A stretch of 64,000 nt of DNA from Prevotella sp. E9-3. Its GTDB lineage: Bacteria > Bacteroidota > Bacteroidia > Bacteroidales > Bacteroidaceae. A program made the translations under genes and the position numbers. The stretch spans positions 682,001 to 746,000 of the forward strand of contig NZ_CP091786.1 of the NCBI RefSeq assembly GCF_022024015.1, read 5' to 3'. Under the pieces are notes generated by a model, which saw nothing but the letters and a program-made list of their open reading frames with translations, did no database searches and had not been told where the DNA came from. Positions 1-8,013 of this stretch are shown in pieces; positions within the stretch are counted from its first letter, which is position 1; every line of letters starts with the position of its first letter.

Positions 1-1034
1 TTTGTCTTCATCTGATTAGCGGAGTCAGCCTTTTCGAGAGCTATTCTCAGTTCGGCATTACGCTTCCATATTTTCTTCATCAGTCTGCGGCGCCCCATAA
101 TATATACAAAAATGTATAAAGCTGTAAGTCCAATAAACCAATTGGTAATTTTCTTGATGTAGCTGTCTTTTTCATAGCTTCCTTCCAAGCCGTGCAGACG
201 GTAGATTACCAATTGCTTGTCAACATTCAGATGGCTGTTTTCGGTTAGTTTCAGCGCTGCGTCGAAATCACCGTTGAATCCTAATTTGGCTACTTCAATC
301 AGTATGTCGTAACGAGTGTCCAACAGTTGCTGGCCAACCATTCTGTTCTCTTCAAGAACTTTGAATTCGTCTTTTACTCGCTTGTATTTCATAGCGGCAA
401 TGTCAAATTCATTCTTGTCGCCTATCATGAAATAAACATAAGCCATAATTCCCAAACTCATAGAGCGGTGTTCAAAACTGTTCAAACGCTCCGCCTCGTC
501 AAGGGCACGCTTAGCCCATTCCAGAGATTTTGTGGGGTTTGAAAGGTGATTTACCTGGGCCAGACTCACATGAACGAGCATTGAGAACTTCGGATCGCGG
601 TCGCCAGCCTCGGCCAGTGCTACTTGGTAAATGCTGTCGGCCTTCAAATTGCGCATAGACTTATAGATGTCGCCCATCAGTCCACTTACCAAATAGTGAT
701 ATGTAGTGTCTCCCCTTGCGCTCATCATACTGTCCAAGTCCAGTGCAATTTTGTGAGCTCTGAATGTCAACAGATGGCTGGCATCATAGAAACCTTCGTT
801 GGTCCTTATCTTATAATATAATGACATGGGCTGACTCTCAAGCAGATATTTCTCGTATTTCTCTGCATGTTCATGAAATTCGTCAGGAGCTCCATTCTCC
901 ATAAGGTAGAGGAAGGTGCGGAACATGTCTTTGTGCTCCCTGTCGAAACCCGACTTGGAGTAAGTACTTACCGATAGCAATAAAAGAATTGCTAATAGTA
1001 AGTTTTTAGTGATTAGGTTGTACTTAGTTTGCAT
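1..1034 (-). CDS. Sensor histidine kinase, N-terminal part (cut by window edge)
   Basis: Reading leftwards from the ATG at 1034, 344 codons are open to the window edge. The product starts with a signal peptide (LLLAILLLLSVSTYS, about residues 12-26). Then come about 270 residues of helical, TPR-like periplasmic sequence, one membrane segment near 298-315 (WFIGLTALYIFVYIMG), and a coiled coil ending in ELRIALEKADSANQMKT. In Bacteroidetes kinases that stretch directly precedes the HisKA box, so the catalytic half lies outside the window. The kinase call therefore rests on architecture and linker only. The start is placed 8 bases after a TAnnTTTG box, leaving almost no leader. Confidence 0.75.
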   Translation of the reverse strand, partial: MQTKYNLITKNLLLAILLLLSVSTYSKSGFDREHKDMFRTFLYLMENGAPDEFHEHAEKYEKYLLESQPMSLYYKIRTNEGFYDASHLLTFRAHKIALDLDSMMSARGDTTYHYLVSGLMGDIYKSMRNLKADSIYQVALAEAGDRDPKFSMLVHVSLAQVNHLSNPTKSLEWAKRALDEAERLNSFEHRSMSLGIMAYVYFMIGDKNEFDIAAMKYKRVKDEFKVLEENRMVGQQLLDTRYDILIEVAKLGFNGDFDAALKLTENSHLNVDKQLVIYRLHGLEGSYEKDSYIKKITNWFIGLTALYIFVYIMGRRRLMKKIWKRNAELRIALEKADSANQMKT

Positions 1035-1042
1035 TTCCGTTG

Positions 1043-1050
1043 CAAAATTA
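1043..1050 (-). promoter_or_regulatory. -7 box of the sensor kinase gene
   Basis: TAATTTTG on the minus strand matches the Bacteroidetes -7 consensus TAnnTTTG. The ATG at 1034 begins only 8 bases downstream, so the mRNA would have a leader of about 5 bases. Confidence 0.55.
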
Positions 1051-1114
1051 TGAATTTTTTTTGATATAGAGCAAAAAAGTGATATAAAAACGTGTGATTG
1101 TATCAAAAATAGAT

Positions 1115-1122
1115 TAACTTTG
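1115..1122 (+). promoter_or_regulatory. -7 box of the GH53 gene
   Basis: TAACTTTG, 37 bases before the GH53 start. No well-spaced TTTG (-33) is visible, so the promoter may need an activator. Confidence 0.5.
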
Positions 1123-1159
1123 CCCTCAATTACTATTTGCTAAGACATAAATAATACTC

Positions 1160-2392
1160 ATGGCTATGAAAAAATACCTCTTGACATTCATGTCCTTTTT
1201 TGTGGGGATGGCACTTTCGGCACAGTCGTTCTATATCTGTTCTGAAGGTAACACGCAGACCGCTTCCACCATGTCGTTTACCAACAATGGTCAGCTGATC
1301 AATGAGGTGTATTCGGTTTCTTCCATAGATAGCATTACGATGCATGTTCCCGATTTGCACTTTGTGGGTGGTGACATCTCTATGTTGACTCAATACGAGA
1401 AGCAGAAAGCAAAGTATAAGAATGCCTCGGGAGCCCAGATCACCGACCTTATCGCATTTCTGAAAGAGCAAGGGTGGAACTCATTGCGCCTTCGCCTGTT
1501 TGTTGACCCGTCGCAGGATGCCGACAAATGTGTTGTTCAGGACTTGGAGTATGTCAAGGCATTGGGACGTCGTATTAAGGAGGCAGGCATGCTGCTTGTT
1601 CTTGACTTCCACTATAGCGACACCTGGGCCGATCCTGCCAAGCAGTGGACGCCAGTTTCATGGCAGAGCTTGTCCAACGAACAGCTCTATACCAAAATCT
1701 ATGAATATACTAAAGACTGTCTGGAACAAATGGTGGCAGCTGGTGCGGCACCTGACTTTATACAAACGGGAAATGAAATCTCTTATGGCATGCTTTGGGG
1801 AAAGAGCGGTTCAACGGGCTATCGCTGCTATTCAGGGAGTGAGTCCAACTGGCCACGCTTTACCACTCTGTTGAAAAATGCCGGAAAGGCCTGTCGCGAG
1901 GTGTGTCCGCAGGCAAAGATTATTCTTCATACAGAACGTGTACCCAAACCTGGCGTGTTGTTGAACTTCTATAATCAGATGAAGTCAAAAAAGGTGGATT
2001 ATGATATCATCGGACTGTCCTACTATCCTTATTTCCACGGCAATATAGGCGTGCTTGAAACAGCAATCAGCCAATTGGAGGCTAATTTCAAGAACAAGCC
2101 CATTCAGATAGTTGAGTTTGGCTATACCTATAAATATGAGGTACCGGGTACCAGTTTCGACTATAGAGCAACCTATCCTTATTCCAATGAGGGACAACGC
2201 AAACTGACGGCCGATGTTATTACGATGCTGAAACGCCATAGTTCGGTCACCGGTTTGTATTGGTGGTACCCCGAGGCAAATGCTTATAACTGTACCGGCA
2301 ATCTGAAAAACGATTGGTATAATGCCACCCTCTTTGATAATTCTACAGGAAAAGTATTGCCAGCTCTTTTCGAACTAAAGAATTTTAAGTAG
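1160..2392 (+). CDS. Arabinogalactan endo-beta-1,4-galactanase, GH53, secreted
   Basis: 410 aa with a signal peptide (MKKYLLTFMSFFVGMALSAQ). Residues about 25-65 form a short region with the SSIDSITM motif often seen in Prevotella secreted proteins. The GH53 (beta/alpha)8 domain follows: GGDIS at 70-74, LRLRLF at 109-114, LDFHYSDTWADP at 148-159, acid/base E206 in TGNEIS, and nucleophile E319 in VEFGY. The family cuts beta-1,4-galactan, the side chain of rhamnogalacturonan-I, which fits the rhamnose genes downstream. An in-frame second ATG at 1166 is an equally good start. It is transcribed alone: its promoter lies upstream and a terminator follows at 2407. Confidence 0.92.
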   Translation: MAMKKYLLTFMSFFVGMALSAQSFYICSEGNTQTASTMSFTNNGQLINEVYSVSSIDSITMHVPDLHFVGGDISMLTQYEKQKAKYKNASGAQITDLIAFLKEQGWNSLRLRLFVDPSQDADKCVVQDLEYVKALGRRIKEAGMLLVLDFHYSDTWADPAKQWTPVSWQSLSNEQLYTKIYEYTKDCLEQMVAAGAAPDFIQTGNEISYGMLWGKSGSTGYRCYSGSESNWPRFTTLLKNAGKACREVCPQAKIILHTERVPKPGVLLNFYNQMKSKKVDYDIIGLSYYPYFHGNIGVLETAISQLEANFKNKPIQIVEFGYTYKYEVPGTSFDYRATYPYSNEGQRKLTADVITMLKRHSSVTGLYWWYPEANAYNCTGNLKNDWYNATLFDNSTGKVLPALFELKNFK

Positions 2393-2406
2393 AAATATCC
2401 AAAACA

Positions 2407-2441
2407 AATAGGAGCGACCAACCGGCCGCTCCTATTATTAT
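2407..2441. terminator. Bidirectional terminator between GH53 and the START-like gene
   Basis: Ten-base-pair stem AATAGGAGCG (2407-2416) / CGCTCCTATT (2427-2436) followed by TATTATTTATA. It lies between two convergent genes and can serve both. Confidence 0.7.
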
Positions 2442-2492
2442 TTATATGTAGATGATACTCTCTCGCGATTTATTGCACTAGTGTCTTTAACC

Positions 2493-2891
2493 TTATAGTC
2501 CACTTGAGGCATGCAGGCGTTCCATGTTTCCATCCCAAAGAGAACGCAAATCGTCAATTTCATCCTCCTGTGCATAATCAACTACATATAGACAGAGTTC
2601 GCCAGTCAGTTCACTCTGGCCGATACGCATCTCCCAGTATGCATCAGGATCTTCCTCTTCTACCCATTGAAAACGAATGCGTTTGTTCTTTTCGCATTCC
2701 AATATGTTTGCCTCTAATGTGTGATGATCAGCCCATGGTTGTCCCCATGTGAATGATATGATGCCATCTTCTTCAGTAACTTTGTCTGCCAGCCAACGTC
2801 CCAACCCGTGGTCGGTGCTGATGAGTTTCCATACAGTATCTAACTGCCCTGCTGACAGCGGATATTCTATGTCCAATCTTTGTTTTTTCAT
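2493..2891 (-). CDS. START-like (SRPBCC/AHSA1-type) domain protein
   Basis: 132 aa, cytoplasmic, with no signal peptide. The pattern is that of the Bacteroidetes START-like family: MKKQRLDIEYPL at the start, GLGRWLADKV near residue 30, EDGIISFTWG, and a C-terminal helix DDLRSLWDGNMERL. Such helix-grip folds bind a hydrophobic ligand; no substrate is known. It is monocistronic, with a -7 box at 2926-2933, and convergent with GH53. Confidence 0.8.
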   Translation of the reverse strand: MKKQRLDIEYPLSAGQLDTVWKLISTDHGLGRWLADKVTEEDGIISFTWGQPWADHHTLEANILECEKNKRIRFQWVEEEDPDAYWEMRIGQSELTGELCLYVVDYAQEDEIDDLRSLWDGNMERLHASSGL

Positions 2892-2925
2892 GTTGTCATG
2901 CTAAAAATATGATTAGTAGCTGCTG

Positions 2926-2933
2926 CAAAAGTA
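2926..2933 (-). promoter_or_regulatory. -7 box of the START-like gene
   Basis: TACTTTTG on the minus strand, 34 bases before the ATG at 2891. Confidence 0.5.
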
Positions 2934-2973
2934 CAAAAAAAACTTGATATTGGAAGAAAAATTGGAAAAATAT

Positions 2974-3004
2974 TTTGCGGTTTCGAAACTAATTACTACC
3001 TTTG
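2974..3004 (+). promoter_or_regulatory. Promoter of tRNA-Met
   Basis: TTTG (2974-2977), 19-base spacer, TACCTTTG (2997-3004): a full match to the Bacteroidetes sigma-ABfr promoter. Transcription would begin near 3008, leaving a leader of about 50 bases before the tRNA. Confidence 0.8.
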
Positions 3005-3057
3005 CACCCGCTTAACGGCCGCTGGACCATTTGTCGAATGCCGAATTAAGCAATGAT

Positions 3058-3131
3058 GGCGGGATAGCTCAGCTGGTTAGAGCGCATGATTCATAATCAT
3101 GAGGTCGCCGGTTCAATCCCGGCTCCCGCTA
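3058..3131 (+). tRNA. tRNA-Met (anticodon CAT)
   Basis: 74-base cloverleaf: acceptor GGCGGGA/TCCCGCT, D stem GCTC/GAGC, anticodon stem CATGA/TCATG with loop TTCATAA (CAT at 3092-3094), T stem GCCGG/CCGGC with TTCAATC, and discriminator A. CCA is not encoded. Positions 1 and 72 pair as G-T and the anticodon stem lacks the three G-C pairs of an initiator, so it is elongator Met. A lysidine-modified tRNA-Ile2 cannot be fully excluded. Confidence 0.93.
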
Positions 3132-3137
3132 CAAAGA

Positions 3138-3162
3138 GGCAACCAAATGGTTGCCTTTTTTG
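3138..3162 (+). terminator. Intrinsic terminator after tRNA-Met
   Basis: GGCAACC (3138-3144), loop AAAT, GGTTGCC (3149-3155), then six T. Confidence 0.9.
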
Positions 3163-3317
3163 TTTTTCTCCGTTTACTTACTGGTTGAGTCTTGTCAAAG
3201 AAGAATAATACACTGGTTTCTTTCAGAACTTGATGACTTCGTTTTGCAAATCAATAGTTGTTTTTTTCTGATGGAATAGACGTTCTCTTCAATCTCTTTG
3301 GTAATGCCTTTAAAACA

Positions 3318-3375
3318 AATTATAGCTATAATTGCGAAAATTATAGCTAAAATTCGGGAAATTATAGCTATAATT
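3318..3375. repeat. Array of three 16-bp palindromes, exact 21-bp period
   Basis: AATTATAGCTATAATT at 3318-3333, a one-mismatch copy AATTATAGCTAAAATT at 3339-3354, and an exact copy at 3360-3375, separated by 5-base spacers (GCGAA, CGGGA). It lies in the 430-base stretch between the tRNA-Met terminator and rhaB. Apart from this array and the rhaB promoter I see no gene there. The 11-mer TAAAACAAATT at its left edge (3311-3321) recurs at the left edge of the palindrome at 18637. Confidence 0.9.
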
Positions 3376-3461
3376 CTTTTCAGCCGAATACCTGCTATTG
3401 TCTGATAGAAGTTCTATTCATGCGAAAATAAACGGCTATTGCAACGGTACTTATATTTAAA

Positions 3462-3526
3462 TACCAAAAAAATAGGTGAAATAATCAAATAGTAATGTGG
3501 GCGAACCTCTGTTTTGTGTAATTTTG
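3462..3526 (+). promoter_or_regulatory. rhaBA promoter with candidate AraC-type operator
   Basis: The -7 box TAATTTTG is at 3519-3526. Half-site-like sequences AATCAAAT (3483-3490) and TACCAAAA (3462-3469) lie 28 and 49 bases upstream of it and 21 bp apart. The rhaD and GH78 promoters carry similar elements at the same distances. The operator is inferred; the -7 box is a direct match. Confidence 0.5.
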
Positions 3527-3565
3527 CAAGCATATTACTAATTTTATATAGCTAGAACCTAAAAG

Positions 3566-5044
3566 ATGGAAAACAAGAATTGTTTTTTCGCTGTTGACCT
3601 TGGTGCCACAAGTGGCCGAACAATTATCGGTACCATAACAGACGGACACTTTGAACTGGAAGAGGTAACTCGCTTCCCCAATAATCTGATTGAACAGGGC
3701 GGACATTACTATTGGGATATTTACGCCCTCTATTTCGAAATAATCCGTGGACTGAAGGAAGTGGCCCATCGAGCTATCGAGATTACTTCTATAGGTATCG
3801 ATACCTGGGGAGTGGACTTTGTGTTTGTTGGCGAAGATAATGCTATATTAAGGAACCCACGTGCATATCGCGATCCTATTACTTTCGATGCGATGGACGA
3901 TTACCTGAAGCATGTTATCTCAAAGAAAGAGGTTTATGATGTGACAGGTATTCAGTTCATGAACTTCAACAGCATCTTCCAGCTCTACGCTATGAAGCGC
4001 GAGGGCAATTCGGCTTTCAAGGCTGCAAAGAAAATACTCTTCGTGCCCGATGCTCTTTCGTGGATGCTCACTGGCAATGAGGTGTGCGAATATACCATCG
4101 CTTCAACCTCACAGTTGCTCGACCCACGCACCAAGCAGCTGGACGAGCGCCTGTTGCAGTCGTTGGGACTTACCCGTTCTATGTTTGGAAAGATGGTTCA
4201 GCCAGGCACAATGATTGGCGTGCTCACCGACGAAGTCCAGCGACTCACCGGACTGGGCCCCGTGCCTGTGATAGCCGTTGCCGGTCATGATACAGGTTCT
4301 GCTGTGGCTGCTGTTCCGGCCAAGGACGAGAAGTTTGCCTATCTGTCGAGTGGTACATGGTCTCTCATGGGGATTGAAACGAACGATGCCATCATCAACG
4401 ATCTTTCTTACGAGCGCAACTTCACCAATGAAGGCGGAATAGAGGGCACCACACGCTTCTTGAAAAATATCTGCGGCATGTGGCTTTATGAGCGTTGCCG
4501 CTTAGAGTGGCCCGAGGAAGTACGCAAACTTTCTCATCCCGAGCTGCAGGGACAAGCCATGAGCGTTGAGCCTTTCCGCTCGCTCATCAATCCCGACGAT
4601 CCGATGTTTGCTGCTCCTGCTTCAATGATTGGAGCCATCAAGAAATACTGTCGCGATACCAACCAGTATGTGCCAGAGACCCCGGCAGAGATATGCCGCT
4701 GCATCTTCGACTCACTGGCTCTGCGCTATCGTCAGGTGTTCCAGTGGATGCAGGAGTTTGCTCCCTTCCGTCTCGACGTGCTGCATATCATTGGTGGCGG
4801 TTCGCTCAACAAATACCTGAACCAGTTCACTGCCAACTCTACCGGTGCCACCGTACTTGCCGGCCCGCAGGAAGGTACAGCCATCGGCAATATCCTGCTG
4901 CAAGCCAAGGCTGCCCGTCTGGTCAAGGATATCTGGGAAATGCGTGCCATCATTGCCAACAGCATTGAGCTCGTGAAGTATGAGCCACAGGACAAGGCTG
5001 TCTGGGATGCCGCTTTTGAACGCTACCTTAGCATCGTCAAATAA
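3566..5044 (+). CDS. rhaB: L-rhamnulokinase
   Basis: 492 aa, FGGY kinase family. It phosphorylates L-rhamnulose to L-rhamnulose-1-phosphate with ATP, the second catabolic step. Visible motifs: the N-terminal phosphate loop AVDLGATSGR (9-18), the tripeptide region AGHDTGSA with catalytic base D242, the adenine-side loop YLSSGTWSLMG, and the C-terminal IGGGSLNKYLNQFTAN. Length is normal for RhaB. It is followed 94 bases later by rhaA on the same strand with no terminator between, so the two form an operon. Confidence 0.95.
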   Translation: MENKNCFFAVDLGATSGRTIIGTITDGHFELEEVTRFPNNLIEQGGHYYWDIYALYFEIIRGLKEVAHRAIEITSIGIDTWGVDFVFVGEDNAILRNPRAYRDPITFDAMDDYLKHVISKKEVYDVTGIQFMNFNSIFQLYAMKREGNSAFKAAKKILFVPDALSWMLTGNEVCEYTIASTSQLLDPRTKQLDERLLQSLGLTRSMFGKMVQPGTMIGVLTDEVQRLTGLGPVPVIAVAGHDTGSAVAAVPAKDEKFAYLSSGTWSLMGIETNDAIINDLSYERNFTNEGGIEGTTRFLKNICGMWLYERCRLEWPEEVRKLSHPELQGQAMSVEPFRSLINPDDPMFAAPASMIGAIKKYCRDTNQYVPETPAEICRCIFDSLALRYRQVFQWMQEFAPFRLDVLHIIGGGSLNKYLNQFTANSTGATVLAGPQEGTAIGNILLQAKAARLVKDIWEMRAIIANSIELVKYEPQDKAVWDAAFERYLSIVK

Positions 5045-5138
5045 TGTCCACCCGTTGCAGACAGTATGCGACCATCCTTTAACAAAAGAGAAATAACAAC
5101 AAAAATAATATTCATCAATAATTAACGACTTAAAACGC

Positions 5139-6389
5139 ATGAAAGCAAATTTGATTGAACAGGCATACGCCGTAGCTAAAGAGCGTTATGCAGCCATTGG
5201 TGTTGACACCGATGCAGTACTTGACCAGCTGCAGAAACAGCAGATTTCTCTGCACTGCTGGCAAACCGACGACGTGGTTGGTTTCGAGCGCAACGATGCA
5301 TTGAGTGGTGGTATTCAGACCACTGGTAACTACCCCGGACGTGCACGCAACATTGACGAGGTTCGTCAGGACATTGAGTTCGTAAAGACTCTGCTGGGCG
5401 GTAACCACCGTTTGAACCTGCACGAAATCTATGGCGACTTCCAGGGCAAGTTCGTTGATCGCGACCAGGTAGAAGTAAAACACTTCCAGAGCTGGATTGA
5501 CTGGGCTAAGGAGAACAACATGAAGCTCGACTTCAACTCAACCTCATTCTCACACCCCAAGAGTGGCGATCTGACACTGAGCAACCCCGACAAGTCTATC
5601 CGCGACTTCTGGATTGAACACACCAAGCGCTGCCGTCGCATTGCCGATGCTATGGGTAAGGCCCAGAATGATCCCTGTATCATGAACATCTGGGTGCATG
5701 ACGGTTCAAAGGATATGCCCGTTCAGCGCAAGAAATACCGCGAAATTCTGGCTGCTTCACTCGATGAGATCATGGCCGAGAAGCTCGATGGCGTGAAGAA
5801 CTGCTTTGAGGCTAAGCTGTTTGGCATTGGTCTGGAAAGCTACACCGTGGGCTCACACGACTTCTATACAGCCTACTGCGCTACCCGCAAGCAGATGTAC
5901 ACACTGGATACCGGTCACTACGAGCAGACCGAGAACGTTTCTGACTTCGTAAGCACCTTGCTGATGTACGTGCCCGAACTGATGCTGCACGTCAGCCGCC
6001 CCGTACGTTGGGACTCAGACCACGTAACCATCATGAACGACCAGACACTGGATCTGTTCAAGGAACTGGTACGCTGCGATGCCTTGGACCGCGCCCATGT
6101 CGGTCTCGACTACTTCGATGCTTCTATCAACCGCATTGGTGCCTACATCATTGGTACACGTGCCACACAGAAGTGCATCCTGCAGGCACTGCTCGAACCC
6201 AAAGAACAGTTGCGTAAGTACGAGGACAACGGTCAGTACTTTGAGCGTCTGGCTCTGATGGAAGAGGCCAAGTCTATGCCTTTCGGCGCTGTGTTCGACT
6301 ATTTCAACCTGAAGAACAACGTGCCCGTAGGCGAGGAGTTCATCCAGTGCATCCAGCAGTATGAAAAGGATGTAACCAGCAAGCGATAA
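5139..6389 (+). CDS. rhaA: L-rhamnose isomerase
   Basis: 416 aa, the usual length of the RhaA family. It interconverts L-rhamnose and L-rhamnulose with a divalent metal in a (beta/alpha)8 barrel. Recognisable blocks are LHCWQTDDVVGFE near residue 38, TTGNYPGRA, HEIYGDFQG, NIWVHDGSKDMP (His/Asp region), and HVSRPVRWDSDHV with the metal-binding Asp/His cluster. Second gene of the rhaBA operon; a strong terminator follows at 6414. Confidence 0.96.
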   Translation: MKANLIEQAYAVAKERYAAIGVDTDAVLDQLQKQQISLHCWQTDDVVGFERNDALSGGIQTTGNYPGRARNIDEVRQDIEFVKTLLGGNHRLNLHEIYGDFQGKFVDRDQVEVKHFQSWIDWAKENNMKLDFNSTSFSHPKSGDLTLSNPDKSIRDFWIEHTKRCRRIADAMGKAQNDPCIMNIWVHDGSKDMPVQRKKYREILAASLDEIMAEKLDGVKNCFEAKLFGIGLESYTVGSHDFYTAYCATRKQMYTLDTGHYEQTENVSDFVSTLLMYVPELMLHVSRPVRWDSDHVTIMNDQTLDLFKELVRCDALDRAHVGLDYFDASINRIGAYIIGTRATQKCILQALLEPKEQLRKYEDNGQYFERLALMEEAKSMPFGAVFDYFNLKNNVPVGEEFIQCIQQYEKDVTSKR

Positions 6390-6413
6390 ATAGTTATGAA
6401 ATATTGATTGGGG

Positions 6414-6452
6414 AACGGCATTCTTCTGCTTTTGGGGGAATGCCGTTTTTTT
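6414..6452 (+). terminator. Terminator of rhaBA
   Basis: AACGGCATTC (6414-6423) pairs perfectly with GAATGCCGTT (6438-6447), then a T tract. Confidence 0.9.
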
Positions 6453-6469
6453 ACAATTCATAACAATTG

Positions 6470-6501
6470 TTTGGCAGTATGGTAAAAAGTCGCTACCTTT
6501 G
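6470..6501 (+). promoter_or_regulatory. Promoter of the amino-acid:Na+ symporter gene
   Basis: TTTG (6470-6473), 20 bases, TACCTTTG (6494-6501). The box overlaps an in-frame TTG at 6499, so translation must start further down, at ATG 6520. Confidence 0.8.
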
Positions 6502-6519
6502 CACATATACACAATACTT

Positions 6520-7911
6520 ATGATAGACTTGATCAATCAACTGAACGATGCCCTATGGGGGTATGTGATTATTGCTGCATTGGTGGGATGTGGCTTGTGG
6601 TTTACAGTCCGCACTCGTTTCGTACAATTCCGCATGTTTGGCGAAATGTTGCGCTTGCTAACCGATTCGTCAGACCGACCAAAAGGGCATGAGAAGCACA
6701 TATCTTCATTCCAGGCATTTGCAGTGTCACTCGCTTCACGCATTGGAACAGGCAATCTTGCCGGTGTGGCCACAGCAATAGCCGTTGGCGGACCTGGTGC
6801 TGTGTTCTGGATGTGGGTGATGGCTCTTGTGGGATCGGCCACAGCATTTGTCGAATCCATCTTAGGTCAGTTGTTCAAGCGTCATCATCAGGATTCGTTC
6901 ATCGGTGGCCCGGCCTATTATATTCAGCAAGGTCTGCACAGCAAGTGGATGGCTTTCCTTTTTGCCGTGCTCATCACTGTGTCTTTTGGATTGGCCAACA
7001 ACTCGGTTCAGGCAAATACTATCTGTGGAGCAATGCAGGGCGCCTTTGGTTTTGACCCAGTATTGGTGGGCTTGCTGTTGACTGCGCTGACACTGGTTAT
7101 CGTGTTCGGCGGTATTCAGCGTATTGCCCGTGTCAGTTCGGTACTTGTGCCAGTGATGGCGGTGGGCTATTTCGTGTTGGCTCTGGTCGTCATCTTTATG
7201 AACCTTTCCTATATTCCCCATGTGTTCAAGGTGATTATTGAAAGCGCTTTCGGACTTAATCAGGCTATTGGCGGAACCGTCGGTGCCACTATTATGAATG
7301 GCGTGAAGCGCGGACTCTTCTCGAATGAGGCCGGCGAGGGCAGTGCGCCCAATGCTGCAGCCACAGCCGCAGTGAGCCATCCGGTGAAACAAGGACTGAT
7401 TCAGGCACTTGGCGTTTTTACCGATACCTTGCTGGTATGTTCATGTACAGCGTTTATCATCCTGATTAGCGGTCTCTATGACCATCCGGAGCTGAATGGT
7501 ATTGTTCTTACACAGAGGGCACTTCAGAGTGAGGTAGGGGCCTGGGGAGCCACCTTCGTTGCTGTGGCCATTTTCCTCTTTGCCTATAGTAGTATGATTG
7601 GCAATTACTACTATGGTGAGGCAAACATCCGCTTTATGACCAGCAATTCAAAGGCCGTTACGGTGTTCCGCATTTTCTCGGGCGGCGTGATGGTGATGTT
7701 TGGCGCTCTCGTTTCGCTCGATACCGTATGGAGCATCATAGACCTTTGCATGGCCTTGCTCACGGCTTGTAATCTCGTGGCTATTATACTTCTTGCCAAA
7801 TATGTTTTCCGACTGTTGGACGATTACCGCCAACAGAAGCGTCAAGGCATCAAGGAACCTACGTTCCATCGATCACAACTGCCTGAACTTGACCTTGAGT
7901 GTTGGGACTGA
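6520..7911 (+). CDS. Sodium:alanine/amino-acid symporter (AGCS family)
   Basis: 463 aa inner-membrane protein with about 10-11 hydrophobic segments. AGCS signatures are RTRFVQFRMFGEML near the N terminus, SRIGTGNLAGVATAIAVGG, and KRGLFSNEAGEGSAPNAAA. The family imports small neutral amino acids with Na+. The start at 6520 is preferred because the upstream in-frame TTG lies inside the promoter box. It sits between rhaA and rhaT but has its own promoter, and a terminator precedes it. I see no sequence reason to link it to rhamnose. Confidence 0.92.
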   Translation: MIDLINQLNDALWGYVIIAALVGCGLWFTVRTRFVQFRMFGEMLRLLTDSSDRPKGHEKHISSFQAFAVSLASRIGTGNLAGVATAIAVGGPGAVFWMWVMALVGSATAFVESILGQLFKRHHQDSFIGGPAYYIQQGLHSKWMAFLFAVLITVSFGLANNSVQANTICGAMQGAFGFDPVLVGLLLTALTLVIVFGGIQRIARVSSVLVPVMAVGYFVLALVVIFMNLSYIPHVFKVIIESAFGLNQAIGGTVGATIMNGVKRGLFSNEAGEGSAPNAAATAAVSHPVKQGLIQALGVFTDTLLVCSCTAFIILISGLYDHPELNGIVLTQRALQSEVGAWGATFVAVAIFLFAYSSMIGNYYYGEANIRFMTSNSKAVTVFRIFSGGVMVMFGALVSLDTVWSIIDLCMALLTACNLVAIILLAKYVFRLLDDYRQQKRQGIKEPTFHRSQLPELDLECWD

Positions 7912-7936
7912 AGTGGATAATTTTTTGTGCAAATAT

Positions 7937-7968
7937 TTTGGTGGTAAATATATTTATTCGTATTTTTG
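7937..7968 (+). promoter_or_regulatory. Promoter of rhaT
   Basis: TTTG (7937-7940), 20 bases, TATTTTTG (7961-7968), 45 bases before the start. The half-site pair seen at rhaB and rhaD is not evident here. Confidence 0.75.
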
Positions 7969-8013
7969 TAATCAATAACTGAATCATTAAATCTATTATT
8001 ATCCTTTTATATC

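Noticed and set aside
3058..3131. tRNA-Met as a second island attachment site
   Set aside because: No copy of its 3' end was noticed elsewhere in the window, and the genes behind it are ordinary.
3318..3375. CRISPR array
   Set aside because: Units of 16 bases with 5-base spacers and no cas genes; far too short a period.
6499..6520. TTG start for the symporter gene
   Set aside because: It lies inside the TACCTTTG promoter box, so it cannot be on the mRNA.
7904..7968. Rhamnose half-sites at the rhaT promoter
   Set aside because: At the distances used by rhaB and rhaD the sequence does not match; only a CAAAT fragment is nearby.
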